From Ectocarpus siliculosus (lineage: Eukaryota; Sar; Phaeophyceae; Ectocarpales; Ectocarpaceae): a stretch of DNA of 64,000 nucleotides. This document shows, in pieces, positions 50,927 to 62,084 of the stretch. Where the stretch lies: assembly GCA_000310025.1 (NCBI GenBank), contig FN649741.1, forward strand, positions 826,526 to 890,525, given 5' to 3'. The first letter of the stretch is position 1. Each line of letters begins with the position of its first letter. A model generated the notes under the pieces. That model was not told the DNA's origin and did no database searches. It saw nothing but the letters and a program-made list of their open reading frames with translations. The translations under genes and the position numbers were made by a program.

Positions 50927-53900
50927 CGCCCCCCCCCCCCCCCCCTTCTATCGTACTATGTAGTAGGCGGATACCGCCATGAGTGGGCTTGGTACCGTCA
51001 TGTTCTCGAACGTTCTAGGGCCAGCCAACCACGGCATTCCCGTGTCAGAGGACGAGGCCATGCAGAGCGTGACCTTCAATCAGGTCCACCGATGCAAGCG
51101 CACCACCCCATAGCTCAGGTACGGTCGGGTTAAGTGAACTCTCCGCAGTAAATGCCACATTTTGTTCAGAAATGGTGCCCAGTGAATTGAAAAACAAAGT
51201 ATGATGGAAAGGTCCGACCCGCGACACCTCTGTCCACCGAGAACCGACGAAGGTCTGCTACGGCACCTGCTGCCAGAGTCGTGCATAACATCGTCGATCA
51301 CTCCGGCATAGCTCCACGCAATTTTTGAGTAAATCGCTCCTATTTGAATTTGAACGGAAGGAACGATGGAATACCTTCTTTCGAGAGCTGTTCATTCGTC
51401 CATTTATGAGACTCAACCAAAGCGTACGCATACAATAGAGGGAAGGAACGGGGGGGGGTGCAGGCAACTATTCCTCGCGATGCATTGCTTGTGGAAGGAG
51501 TAGAGAGTTTTGACGCACGCGCACCGGTACTGCTGTTGTCTTGAGGGTCTCACATCTTGTAGCGTTGTCCTATATATAGTGCAAGACAGAAGGGCGTCGC
51601 AAGGTGAACCGATAGTGTGCAACTAGCCAACATCTCATGATGCCAAGCAAAGCGCCGGGGACGAAGAGTTATTGCCTTGAAATGTTAACGCCGCTTCCCT
51701 GTGGTTATGACGCTTGAACTTTTCAATCCCCATGCACGTTTTTACAGCGAGGATAGCTGCTGCTGATGTCCTGTTCGAATTGCTTGCTGTTTCCGGCGCA
51801 AATTCCAGGCCATCTACTGTCACCCTTGCCCGCTCAGCACCACTCCCCCCCCCCTCAGGTATGGATTGCCATCGTTCGAAGGTGCTCGAGCAGTACGTCC
51901 TCACGGATATCAAGACGAAGATGGGCAGTACAGGCTACACTTCGGTAACAAGAGCGACCCCTACCACGACGGTATTGCCGTACCTTGCCTGTGTGCGAGG
52001 CTTTTTCCGAAAAGGTGTTTGCTGCGAAGGGCGGCGGCCGTGAAAAAACTTGGACGTCATCAGCGACTCGTACGTTGCCTTTGTTGATATGTGAACTAAG
52101 CTCTATGAGGCTGAGGGTTTTTGTTGTCTTTAGCGTATTCTTCTAACCCTGTCTCCCCTGGTGTTCTGTCGGCAATTTGTCAGGCCGATAAGCGCCCTTT
52201 GGACGTGCAAGCTCTGCCGAACGTCCAACACTCTCGTTTATTTTGTTCCTGACGCGTTTGTTTGTTTCTAGCCTTTAAAATCATTTTCCCACGTTTTCAG
52301 CGTCCCCTGAAGTTGCTCCGAGGCAGTCGACGCGCTGGTGGTTTGTCGCAACCTATCTATGTATGAACCCGTGACGTCAAACAAACTGACATTCACATGG
52401 AACGCTATTTGTTCTTTGTTTCGTGTCTCAGGTCCTAGGAGAGCTTCATGCGGTTCGGCTTGGAATACGTTTAGCCGATCCTCTCCACCGAGAGTATTGA
52501 TCGCCAGGACGATGCTAAGCGCTCCCTCAAGCCGTGCTTGTTCGCGGACGAGGGGGCAGGAGGTGGAGGAGGTGACCCAGGGGCGGATGGGGGTGGAGGG
52601 TAAACTAAAGATGGAGACGGGGATGTTCTTCGTCTCCGAGCGAGAAAAGCGATGGTCTTGATGACTACGCTGGCTACAAAGCCTTGGCGGACACCTAAAT
52701 AAACCGTGTTGACAAGGTACGTCATGTGTCTTGTCCTTTCCAAAAATCGTGTCTCTCTTTCTGTCTCTTTCTCTCTGCCTGCGATGATGTTGGATGCTTG
52801 CGTGTTTCTTGTCGTGCATCCGTTATGCCCGCGGCTCCCTATAATGTACACCCTTCCTCATCCCAGCGTGTCTGTTGGCGACTCCTGATGTTTGAATGTA
52901 CCTCGCCTCCCTTCAAAGTAGTTCTGCGGGGGTGCGTAGCTTATCCTGGTCTCTGACGTATTCTACGACCTGCGGTTATGCTGTCGGTTTGTGTCCTCCT
53001 CCCCCCCCATGCCTGCTTGCAAATATTATTGTTGACAATCAATGTACATCTGTCAGCTATACCAAGAACTATATAATATATATACTGCAGCAAAGGGGGA
53101 GAGCATGCCCTCCATTTAATTTCTCGACGGCCCACTATCACCCTCCTCTCACACTTCAATATTATTTCGCTGCTGATCGGTAACCTCCAGGTCGAGTCGC
53201 CGGGGCCTCCGCTGCAACATCGTTCAAAGCGTTTTGTCGGTTCCTCATGACGTTCACAACGGGTGGAAGCTTTGATGGAGGAGGCGGAGTTTGTCCCGCT
53301 CGCCATGTCTCACAGTTTTTTTTAATCGTATGGTGCTATGATACGCTTGTTGCTCTCGCTGGTGCATGAGGGCGCCTGGCGCGGGATGAGAGCCAGGTGT
53401 TTTCTTACTGTGTCTGTAAGGGCGTTTGGAATCTGTCGCTGCAGCCTCTTGGCTTCGTCTGCGCTGTTTTTTGTCCGTGTGAAATATGGCTTTTTTGGCG
53501 AAGGGGAGGGGGAGGGGGGAGTTGTTTCGATGGTGTTGGGAAGTAGAGAGTACACCTTGCGCAGCCATCGACAGCTTGACCCAATCCGGCTTGTTAGCAG
53601 CGCACCAACCACCGAGAAAGGGTACACCTTGTACTACCATCGGCAACCTGCCCCCTATGCGGCTTGTAATAGCGCACCAACCACCAAGAAAGGGTACACC
53701 TGCACTACCATCGGCAACCTGCCCCCTATCCGGCTTGTAAACAACACGCAACCTCCAAGAAAGGTATACCTTTTGCACAACCTGGCCATTGTTGCATTGC
53801 AAGGATTACCCAAGGTGGGGAGGTTGCATCTCGTGCCAAAGTACTTGAGGTTGGCAAAAGTGCCCCTACAACCTGGTGTGTTGGCCACCCGTTCCGTGCA

Positions 53901-55372
53901 TGTTACGCCGAAAAGGGCAGTCTAACGTTCAGTACAGATAGAAAAAGGCATGGCCCCATGACAAAAGAGCACAGCAGTTAGTTAGGTATCATGTGGGTCC
54001 TCAACTAAATAGAATGGAGACTACTCTGTATGTACGGCGATGCGGGCCCTCAATAATAGTCGTGCAGCAGGTTGATACTATACTACACAAACAAGAAGAG
54101 AACAATCCCACAAGATACAAGCCGGCTGCACCGCAAAGTCGACAAAAGACGATACGGACAAAATTGGACGTTGCTCATCGGCATCTCGACAATACCAAGT
54201 GGGTGTGGCTCTCTGATAAAAAAAAATAGGTATGTATGGGGTCACCGAAGGTACCATACCTACTTTTGATGACGACAAAAAATGAATTTACCGGGGGTGT
54301 TATCTCGTGTGATCACACGGTAGGTAGTGGCACCGCCCGGTCTCGCACAGGAATCGCGTGACACGAATTGAATCTTCAAGTTGTCTCTTTCTCTGGTGGA
54401 AAGTACCCGTGAGTCCGGCCAACAAAATACTGAGGGCCCCCACTGCTGTAGTAGTATTCGACATCCGGTAAATGGATGGTCAGACATTAAAAACTGACCT
54501 CCCTCAGACTCTGATTGTGCGCGCACCGCTATCAGCACTACGTACTTCATATTAAGCGAATCGACAAAATGAACACCCCGCGTGTTTAGGCTCAAAACGG
54601 GGTAAACTGCGTCTCCTGCAGCACCACAGCTTAGGTTTCGCTACGCTTGTGACAACAACCCGGAATACATGTATGTGCGCATACAAAATTCGGCCGGCGC
54701 CCCTGAACGTCGAGTGAGTACAACGAGTAAAAGAAACCCAGGGCTTGGAGTATACAGCAGTATTTAGTATACCGTATCCGACAGGTATCACTGGACCTCG
54801 ACACCTTGACTACGACATGTGCATCTTCGCGGAACATCAATCAATCAATGCCGATGCCACCACTAGACTATAGTTGTTGCTGGAGACAAGCGCTGAGCGT
54901 TAGCCAAGGTAGGTGTGCTGCAGCTAACTGGTGCTCTAGAAAAGGCACAAGGCCCATACTTCCGAGCATGCATGAAAATTGATCTCAACATCACATGGTA
55001 TCAAACTGGCGAAATAAAACGATCGTGCCGAAATAGAACTCCGAACTAATTCTACTAACCCTTCGACACGATAGACGAAATTTCTCTGCTACAAACTCTC
55101 TCATGCCCCCACCAAAAGGTGGAGACCGTCGGCATCCTGACAGGAGAAAGAGCCCTACCGCGATCAAAGAGAGACTCAAGAGGCACGACGACCAGATCAA
55201 GGGTTAGGTAGTAGGACACCACGTACGAGGACAAAGTCCGGCGGCGCGAGTCTGTCCTCAACGAAGCACGACAAGATTGACTCAAAATCACGGATAGTCT
55301 TCAAGAAAAATTTGCGGCCATTCAGACCCCATACATGCACAGCACATGCGACTCTTCAACACGTATGTATAT
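50927..55372. other. Gene-poor stretch with decayed coding scraps and a minisatellite
   Basis: A short ORF at 50980-51112 (MSGLGTVMFSNVLGPANHG) may be the tail of whatever spans the gap. The piece after the acceptor at about 51858 (YGLPSFEGARAVRPHGYQD, then GQYRLHFGNKSDPYHDG) and VLGELHAVRLGIRLADPLHR near 52432 look like decayed coding sequence of unknown family. A 72-bp minisatellite lies at 53555-53770. Nothing else is recognised. Confidence 0.4.
53555..53770. repeat. 72-bp minisatellite, three copies
   Basis: Units share gcgcaccaaccacc-agaaagggtaca and actaccatcggcaacctgcc. On the minus strand they read as repeats of PFLGGWCA and RIGGRLPM. The length is a multiple of 3, so the frame is kept, but there is no supporting gene. 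Confidence 0.9.
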
Positions 55373-58300
55373 CTAAAGGGCTGCACTTGCGACGACCGAG
55401 TGCCGGCACATGTGCTTGAAGCTGCAGAAAGTGCACGCCTGGAAAGACGGGGTGGCCTCGAACCGCTCCGCGCGAACCGCCGTCGCCGTGGCGGAAATCG
55501 CCTCCAAGGCAACCTTCGCGTCGGCCGCAAGCGGCACCGCTACCCCCCTACGCCCGTCCTCTATCGACTCTATCGCTATCTCGGTCGGTGGAGTTCCGAA
55601 CAGCCGCTCGGCCGCGAGCGCGTAGATCCGGAGCTGAAGATTGTCCCGGACCATGCGGCTTGGGACTTTCGCGCCGACGTTCGATTTGTAGTCCGTTATG
55701 GAGAGCAACCCAGGGTGTGAAGAGCCCTCGCCGACAGCCGCCTCGATGTCCACCCTGTCGAAAATTCCTGAGAGCACGACGCTCGCCTCCGGAATCTTCA
55801 CCATAAACTTGCGTTCCACGAGGAGCTGACGCGGTTGCGAGTTGTGACCAGAGCCCGCACCGGTGGTGCAGCCTCTGTCCTCGATTAGCCTAGACATGAA
55901 CGACTCCAAGCCGGCCACGCCAGCCGCTCTTAGTGTGCGCAGCTGGTCCACCGACTCGAACGCGCACCCCCGCAGGTGTTGGTTGAAGTCTTCCACCACG
56001 GCTTCCAGGGTCGGGGGCGGGCCAGCCCCCCGGCTCCCGCTCGCCACGCCACGCAGCAACGCGGCAACCCCCTCGTGCATGGCTTGGCCGTACACCATTC
56101 GCGGGTTCGGCGGAGGGGACACGTTGAGCACGTGCTGGAGGAAGTAGCTGTACGGGCACGCCGCAAACGACGAAATGGAAGAGAACGACAGCCGGAGCGC
56201 CGCGGCCGCCGGCGACGGCGACGCGGACTCGAGCCTCCCGGCAACGGTGGCATACCCCCCCTCAACGACCTTCGGCGCTGCGTCTCTACTGCCCCCGGGC
56301 GCAGCAGCACCCTCGTCCTCCACAAGGTGTAAGCGGTCCTCTTGATCCTTCGGTGTCTCGATCGCCGTTATCCACTCTCGCGGGGCGTCATCCCCCAGGA
56401 TCTCGGCAAGAAACGGGCTAGGGCTTAGGTGCGTCTTACCGCGGATGGCCCGGGCTGAAACACTGAGGCAAACCTCCTGCCCGGCGGAGCCCAGAGCGGC
56501 ATACAGCATCGCTCTGCCCCGGTTCTCATGGTAGGCGCGTGCAAGATCAGCCTCTGCTCGTAGGCTCCCAGTGTCCCGCGGCTCCGGATAGCCGCGGAAC
56601 GGTCCCGGCACCGTCAAGCGCGGCGTTCGAAGGTTACCGGGGAGGCGCGCTCTGCTGCAGAACGGGATGAAAACGGTGTGATAGGAGCGGTTCTCGCCGG
56701 CGTTCCAGTCCTCGCCAAGTCGAAAGACGCGGACAACGCCGCTGGAACCAGCAGAGGAGCCCCCGAATTCCCCGCCTGTCGCTGCCTCGTCGTCGCGGGG
56801 CCCGGAGGGTTTCATGTACCCGGTGCCATGGCGCCGGAACAAGCGGAGGATCGGTTCGACGAGGGCGACATTGTCACCCCCAGCCTGTTGTTACACGTAC
56901 CAAAGGGCGGCGGTAATCGAGCAGCTTTTACCGGTTTCGGTGGGGTTGGCAGCAAGGAATACGTGGAACTATTCGCTTGGCACGTCTGCTGAGGAATTGT
57001 GGTACACACCCCAGCCGCCCACGTGCTGTGCGCGTAGTCAACGCACTATTCTGAAAACGACATAAAAAAGACAGGTTTCATCCGCGTGCATCATTCAAAG
57101 GTGTGTTCGGTGTGTGTGAAAATACTTGAACGGTACTGCTGTTAGCGTTTCGCCTGGTGGTACCACGCCTACACTTGACGACAAGAAATACGAAACAAAC
57201 AAAACAAAATGCCAGAAAGGGACGCACCGAGAGCCCGCTTGACCCAACCACAACTAACTTCACCTGTTGCTCTGCCCTCGCTGTGAGCTCGAAGAATTCC
57301 GCCACTGCTCGCCCCTCCTCCTCTTCTTCCTTCGTGGTGGGCTCCTCGAGCCGCTCCAGTCGCCCCGAATACCTCAAAAAGTCGAGCATGATTTCCCTCA
57401 CCCCTGTCCTTTTCGCCGTTTCCGCAAATCGATCTACGTCGGACAGGAGCTTCCCAGCGACGTTCCTCGCGCTGGTCGAAACCCCGTGCCCCCCCCCTCG
57501 TGGGTGCGAGTCCCCTCCCTCGCCCGAGTGAATATCTCGAAGAAACGACCGCAAGGGTACGTACCGCGATAGGTGCCCTTCCAAGGCTGCCGTCAGCTCG
57601 CCGCCGGGCAAAGCGTACGCGGGGCAAGACATTAGCAGGTGTAGCAGCGGGGTCGATTCTGAGGGGTGCACCAGGCACCGGAGAAAAGACATGAGCATCC
57701 GCGGCGTTTCGTTGTCGAACACCGCCGAGAAGCGTGGGGGGGACTCAACCGGCACCCCTGCTGCACTGAGCGCCGCAACCAAGGTGTCCGCAACGCCCCC
57801 CCCTCCGACGGCTGCCACCCCAATATCACCCGGGTGCACCCCGGCTTTGATCACCTCTCGGACTCTCCTCCCCAAAGCTTTCACCTCGTCTCCCTCCGTT
57901 TGAAATGTGAGGCAGGTCAGCCGGCTGTCTCTGCTTGCTGCTCCTGGTGTCGTTGCAAGCGCGGGCTTCTCGTCCGTTGCTGCTGCTGCTGCTGCCGATG
58001 TGTTTCTTTCAACACCGGCAGTGTCTTCAAGAAAATCAGCAACGCCCGGTGCGTCCGCCTTCGCCGCCTTTGCTGAGTTCTTCCTCTTTGCCGCCGCCGG
58101 AGCATCGCGAGGCTCTAGCGTCTTCATGGCCATCTGGATGGCAGAACTACTATGGTGGTTGCCCTCTAGGTGGAGTTCCTGAGCGCCCGGAAAGGCCTTC
58201 TTGAACCGAGCGATGGCTGTGTGCTCGGCGCGAAAGATTCCAACGCGAGACATGGCCGCTAAATGCGGGTCCGCCGTCGCCGTAATCCTGGCCCCCGGAG

Positions 58301-59198
58301 CTACAAGACTCGCCAGGATATCGATCATCGCGGGCGAGTACCACTGTATGTCGTCTACGTAGACGTGCGACAAGCGCAGCGATAGTGCGGCCTTGGCGGT
58401 GGCGCTTTCTCTGAGGATCCGCCGCGCCAACAGCAACTGGTCGGAGAAGTCCTCGACCCCTTCCCGCCTCTTGAGGTCCACGAAGGCCTCGTAGACGTTG
58501 GCCTTGTCTCGCTCCCCGGCGACGTGCGCGCGCCAGCCTTCGGCTTCAAGCTGCGCCCGCTGCCTCGCCCGCCTAGCCTGTGCACCGCTCCCGGCGTCAT
58601 CGTCGACCGTAACGCCTCCTTGCTGTTCGCCACCACCGGCGGTTGTGCCCAGCTCCGTTTCCAGGGCCTCCACATATCGGAGATAGTCTTCGGGCGAGAC
58701 CCCGCAGTGCGCGAGGCTGGAGAAGAGGCCGAGCAGCGGCCGGACGGCGCCCCCCGGGTCGTGCAGCGGGCGGTACTTGCCAAGAGGGAGGGCGCCGAGG
58801 TTGCGGTGCAGGAAGACGGAGAGGCTGTTGCGGTTGAGCACGGCGGCGTCGGCGGCGGTGTCGAAGCTCCCGACCGTGGGGCCGAACTCATCGACGATCC
58901 TCCGGACCAGAGACGGGAAGGTCTCAACGTCGCATTTTGTGCACCCCAGCGGCCGTTCGAGGTCGATCCTCTGTTGGAGGCGGGCATAGTTAGCTTGCTG
59001 GCTCACTGCGAGAAGGGAGCCGGCGGGGCCTGCTGCTGCTGCGCTGACGTGTTCTTGCTGCTGCTGCGGCGGCGACGATGATGCTGTTTCGCTTGCCGCT
59101 TGCAACAGCTGATTGGTCAAGGACCATGTCTTACCGGAGCCTAGCAGTCCGGTGATGAGAGTTGCCTGGCCCGCCGATCGCGGTGCTGCCGAGATCAT
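55373..59198 (-). CDS. UvrD-like helicase fused to RecB-family (PD-(D/E)XK, Fe-S) nuclease
   Basis: Two exons, phase 0: 57264-59198 and 55373-56884 (1148 residues). N-terminal SF1 helicase features: ITGLLGSGKTWSL (Walker A), VETFPSLVRRIVDEFGP (motif Ia region), LSHVYVDDIQWYSPAMIDIL (motif II; usually DEFQ). Motif III reads ITATADPHLAAM where GD-x-x-Q is usual, motif IV reads LEGNHHSSSAI (usually NYRS), and motif VI reads RAMLYAALGSA (usually RRLLYVALTRA). The C-terminal nuclease has the first Fe-S cysteine in FAACPYSYFLQHVL, then VYGQAMHEGV, GIFDRVDIE and LSITDYKSN (catalytic H, D, D-x-K), and the C-terminal cluster CTFCSFKHMC. This layout is that of bacterial AdnA/AdnB and AddB proteins. The nuclease looks active and the motor partly eroded, as in AdnA. 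It probably acts in DNA break processing, possibly in an organelle, though no targeting peptide is obvious. Divergent from the gene at 59431. Confidence 0.85.
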
Positions 59199-59430
59199 GA
59201 CTCAAGGGCATGCATCTTCACTACAAGCTGTTTCGTGTTTGACTTTTGAACGGGGTACCCGCGAATGATTTTCCGGAGATGTAGGGTACAATGAGCATCA
59301 TCTGTCGGTGCCCCACCCGAGGTGTGTGGAAGTTGGTCCGTGGTTTCCCCTATCCATGTCAATGCACTCTCTCGTGCCCGGTCTCCCTCCCCCTCTCTCT
59401 GCAGGTTAAAGCAGTCGAGATCGAAGCAGC
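59199..59430. promoter_or_regulatory. Shared upstream region of the helicase-nuclease and the 85-residue gene
   Basis: 232 bp lie between divergent start codons. It contains pyrimidine-rich sequence just before the plus-strand start (ctccccctctctctgcag); that could also be a 3' splice site of a 5' UTR intron. No other motif is evident. Confidence 0.45.
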
Positions 59431-60066
59431 ATGGATGTCGACACATCATGGAGGCGAAAGAGGCCTGCAGAAGTGAGTGGGGGGCACTAAAAGTCGGGCC
59501 GTTGTGGAAGCAAAACCTGCTGTCAGCTAGCCCACTTGAACTACAGACGTTCATCAAACCGCATCTCCACATTATTCGTTGGTTCCTTTGCCTAACTACC
59601 GTGTGTCGTCGACTGGAAGGATGCCAGATGTGCCGTGGTAGGGTAGATAGCTACCAGGTCGCACTGCTGTAAACTGTCGACTCTTTGGGCGTTCTGTTTG
59701 CAAGCTGTTGTGATGAACTTGTGTGTACCTATCCGAAGGCGCTTGTTGTATGCCTGCTGCGTCCTGTTGACCCCTGTTGGACACACACACATGCCACACC
59801 ACATCATCGTGCTAACCTCCTTCGTCCATGTGTGCCCAACCCATCTCAAGGAGGAAGAAGACTACATGGCCTCGAAGCGGTACATCTCAGAGAAGTTCTT
59901 CAACATGCGAATTTCCCACCCCGACGCGCCTGGGCTGCATGGAGCCGGCTTAATGTGGCAAGGAGCAGCGGACAAAGCCGCTGGAGTAGGCACTGGCGAC
60001 TTGGGTGAGGACGCACGGGTTCTCCGCGATGATATGCATAAAATCCGACGACAGACGCCGCAGTAA
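59431..60066 (+). CDS. Small charged protein, 85 residues, function unknown
   Basis: Two exons joined at phase 0: 59431-59472 (MDVDTSWRRKRPAE, donor gtgagt) and 59851-60066 (acceptor ctcaag; EEEDYMASKRYISEKFFNMR to RDDMHKIRRQTPQ, stop TAA). The layout is a short basic KR-rich patch that may be a nuclear signal, then an acidic stretch, a helix around KRYISEKFFNMRI and a Gly/Ala-rich tail. This resembles small nuclear adaptor proteins in general form, but no family is recognised. The clean splice sites, phase match and divergent partner support a real gene. Confidence 0.6.
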
Positions 60067-61055
60067 AATTTGGCTTGTTGTCATCCTGATTTCCACGGCC
60101 AATCACCTGAAATTCACCATCTGCGTGCATGCTTCCCCGTTCGTGCACGGCTTCTGCCCGGCATTTGGAACATCGTGCTGCCGCTCCTTGTTCGTTTGCG
60201 GGTGATGCACACGATGCGGCGGTTTTTGCGCATGAGAGCGAAGAGACCCGCGACTTACTTCAGCGGTGTCTCTGTTACGGAGGCTTTTCATTTGGCTGTT
60301 CAAGCAGCGGGCCGCACGAGACAGTAGTACTCCCGCGCAAGGGCAGAATGAAACACCCAACCCCTGTCCACAAGCTTCCTGAAAATCAATTCTACGCACC
60401 GCACCCGGCGACGATGCCTGTCCGTCGGGAAACAACATGTCGTTAGCGGCGAGTTCGGTGCGTTGTACAGAATGCATATCGTTTGTTGCTCCACCCAAGG
60501 CGCCGTCTCGTGTGGGCCCGTCAGAGGCAGGAATGAAATAGCCCAGAGGAAAACGAAGTTTGGGGTTTGTTTGGGGTATTATTTCCCGCCTCCTGCGACC
60601 AAAGAGGTATGGATACCAGCGTGTGCCATCTGCACACGCCGTGCAGCAATTGTGCGAAGATCCACGCATAGGCACGGCGCCAGCGAGATACTTGGTCGGG
60701 GAGTTTGCACCTGTTGCAAATCCGTTTCACCGCCTGGCAGGATATTCGGCTGAACCTCTTGCATTCACAACATGCGCACACGAGCGTGGAAGCATTCTGA
60801 GAACTGAAGGACTGCGTACAGTATGTAGCGCGCACTTGAAACAGCGGGCCCGTTCACGATTTTGAGTGCTGCGCCCCTGCCGCTCTTGAGCACGTGCAAT
60901 ACGCTGAGGTATCGGGCCGACCCATTAACACAAAATCCCCAACTGTCGGAAATTCTGATTTCAACCCGACCGACGAGGCAACTCACTCCCCCTGTCACCA
61001 ACTCGCTCCGTAACCGACAACAACAGCGGCGGAGGCGGGAGTCGACTGCAGCAGC
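60067..61055. other. Intergenic stretch
   Basis: No supported gene. It holds the 3' end of the small gene on the left and the 5' UTR of the 61056 gene on the right. Minus-strand open frames here have no family signature. Confidence 0.45.
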
Positions 61056-62084
61056 ATGTCTGACGAGGAGGACATTTCGACGGCCACGGGCCAGCGTCCA
61101 CCCGCAGCCGCCCCGAGCGTGTTCAGCGAAGGCGCCGCCTTCGGCAACCTCGCCTCGCTCGACGAAGACGACGATGCAAGCGGAAGCGATGACGGTGCCG
61201 GCGACGCCTCCTCGGCGGGGGGCGGTCCGCCGACCCCGCACCCGTTCCTGCGGTCGACATCTTCGGCCATCGACGAGAAGGTCGACGACTGGGTGCGCAC
61301 CTCTCGGCACCGGATGCTGGCCGACGCCTCCATCAACTCCGCCCCGGACCTCTGCCGCGCTCTGATCCCCTACCAGCCTGTGGCCGGCTTGATGCCGTCG
61401 GCGGCGCCCGCCGCGGATTCTACCGGCGACGAGGAAGGCCGGACATCCGGCTACGACAACGGGGAGGCCGGTGGGGATCCTACGCCCTCACCACACGCAG
61501 GTGGCAACGGCGGGGGCGACACTGCGCCGGCCGCCGCCGCCGCGGGCGCGGGGCTGGGAGCGGTCATGCTCGGGGGGGGACGCGGTTGCGAGCAAAGCGC
61601 GGGGAGTAGCACCGCCGAGGCGGCGGGTTTCGCCGGCGCTGGCGGTAGGACCGGCGGCCATTCCCACGGGTACACCAACGGCAACGGCGGTGAAGGCGGC
61701 TCCGACCAGGGCAAGGGCCGAAAGCACCTCCACCACCACCACCACGACGTCGCCGGCAGCCTCTTCGGGCCGCCGCCTCGAGGACTCTGCACCGCGCAGT
61801 CCGGCGGCGACGACGCCGGTGGCGCTCTGATGATGCGCGACGACAGCGGGGCGGCCTCGATGCGGGAGGACAGTGAAGCGGCCATGCGATTGCGGGACGG
61901 CGATGCGGGGGGGAGGGGGGATGGAACTCTTACGGCGGCGGCGGCGGCGGCGGCGAGCGCGGACGCGATGGACATGGACGGGACGGACATGGCGCCCCCT
62001 GACGCCATCCCGTTGTCAAGGATCGGGTCCAGCCGAGGGGCGCCGACACCGGAGCTGACGCCGGAGAGGGCGGCGTGGGCGCGG
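61056..62084 (+). CDS. Acidic, Gly/Ala-rich protein, first exon (partial), function unknown
   Basis: The open exon has 343 codons, from MSDEEDISTATG to PELTPERAAWAR, ending at donor gtgagt (phase 0). The first 110 residues look most constrained: SVFSEGAAFGNLASLDEDDD, then SAIDEKVDDWVRTSRHRMLA and SINSAPDLCRALIPYQPVAG. The rest is Gly/Ala/Asp-rich with a His run in KHLHHHHHDVAG and a DAMDMDGTDM segment. No domain is recognised. The composition suggests a nuclear or regulatory protein, but this is a guess. A possible tiny second exon after cctcag near 62645 ends at a gtgagg donor, and later exons would lie to the right or outside the window. Confidence 0.6.

Noticed and set aside
49938-50982. 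ORFs spanning the N run
   Set aside because: They consist mostly of unknown residues across the assembly gap.
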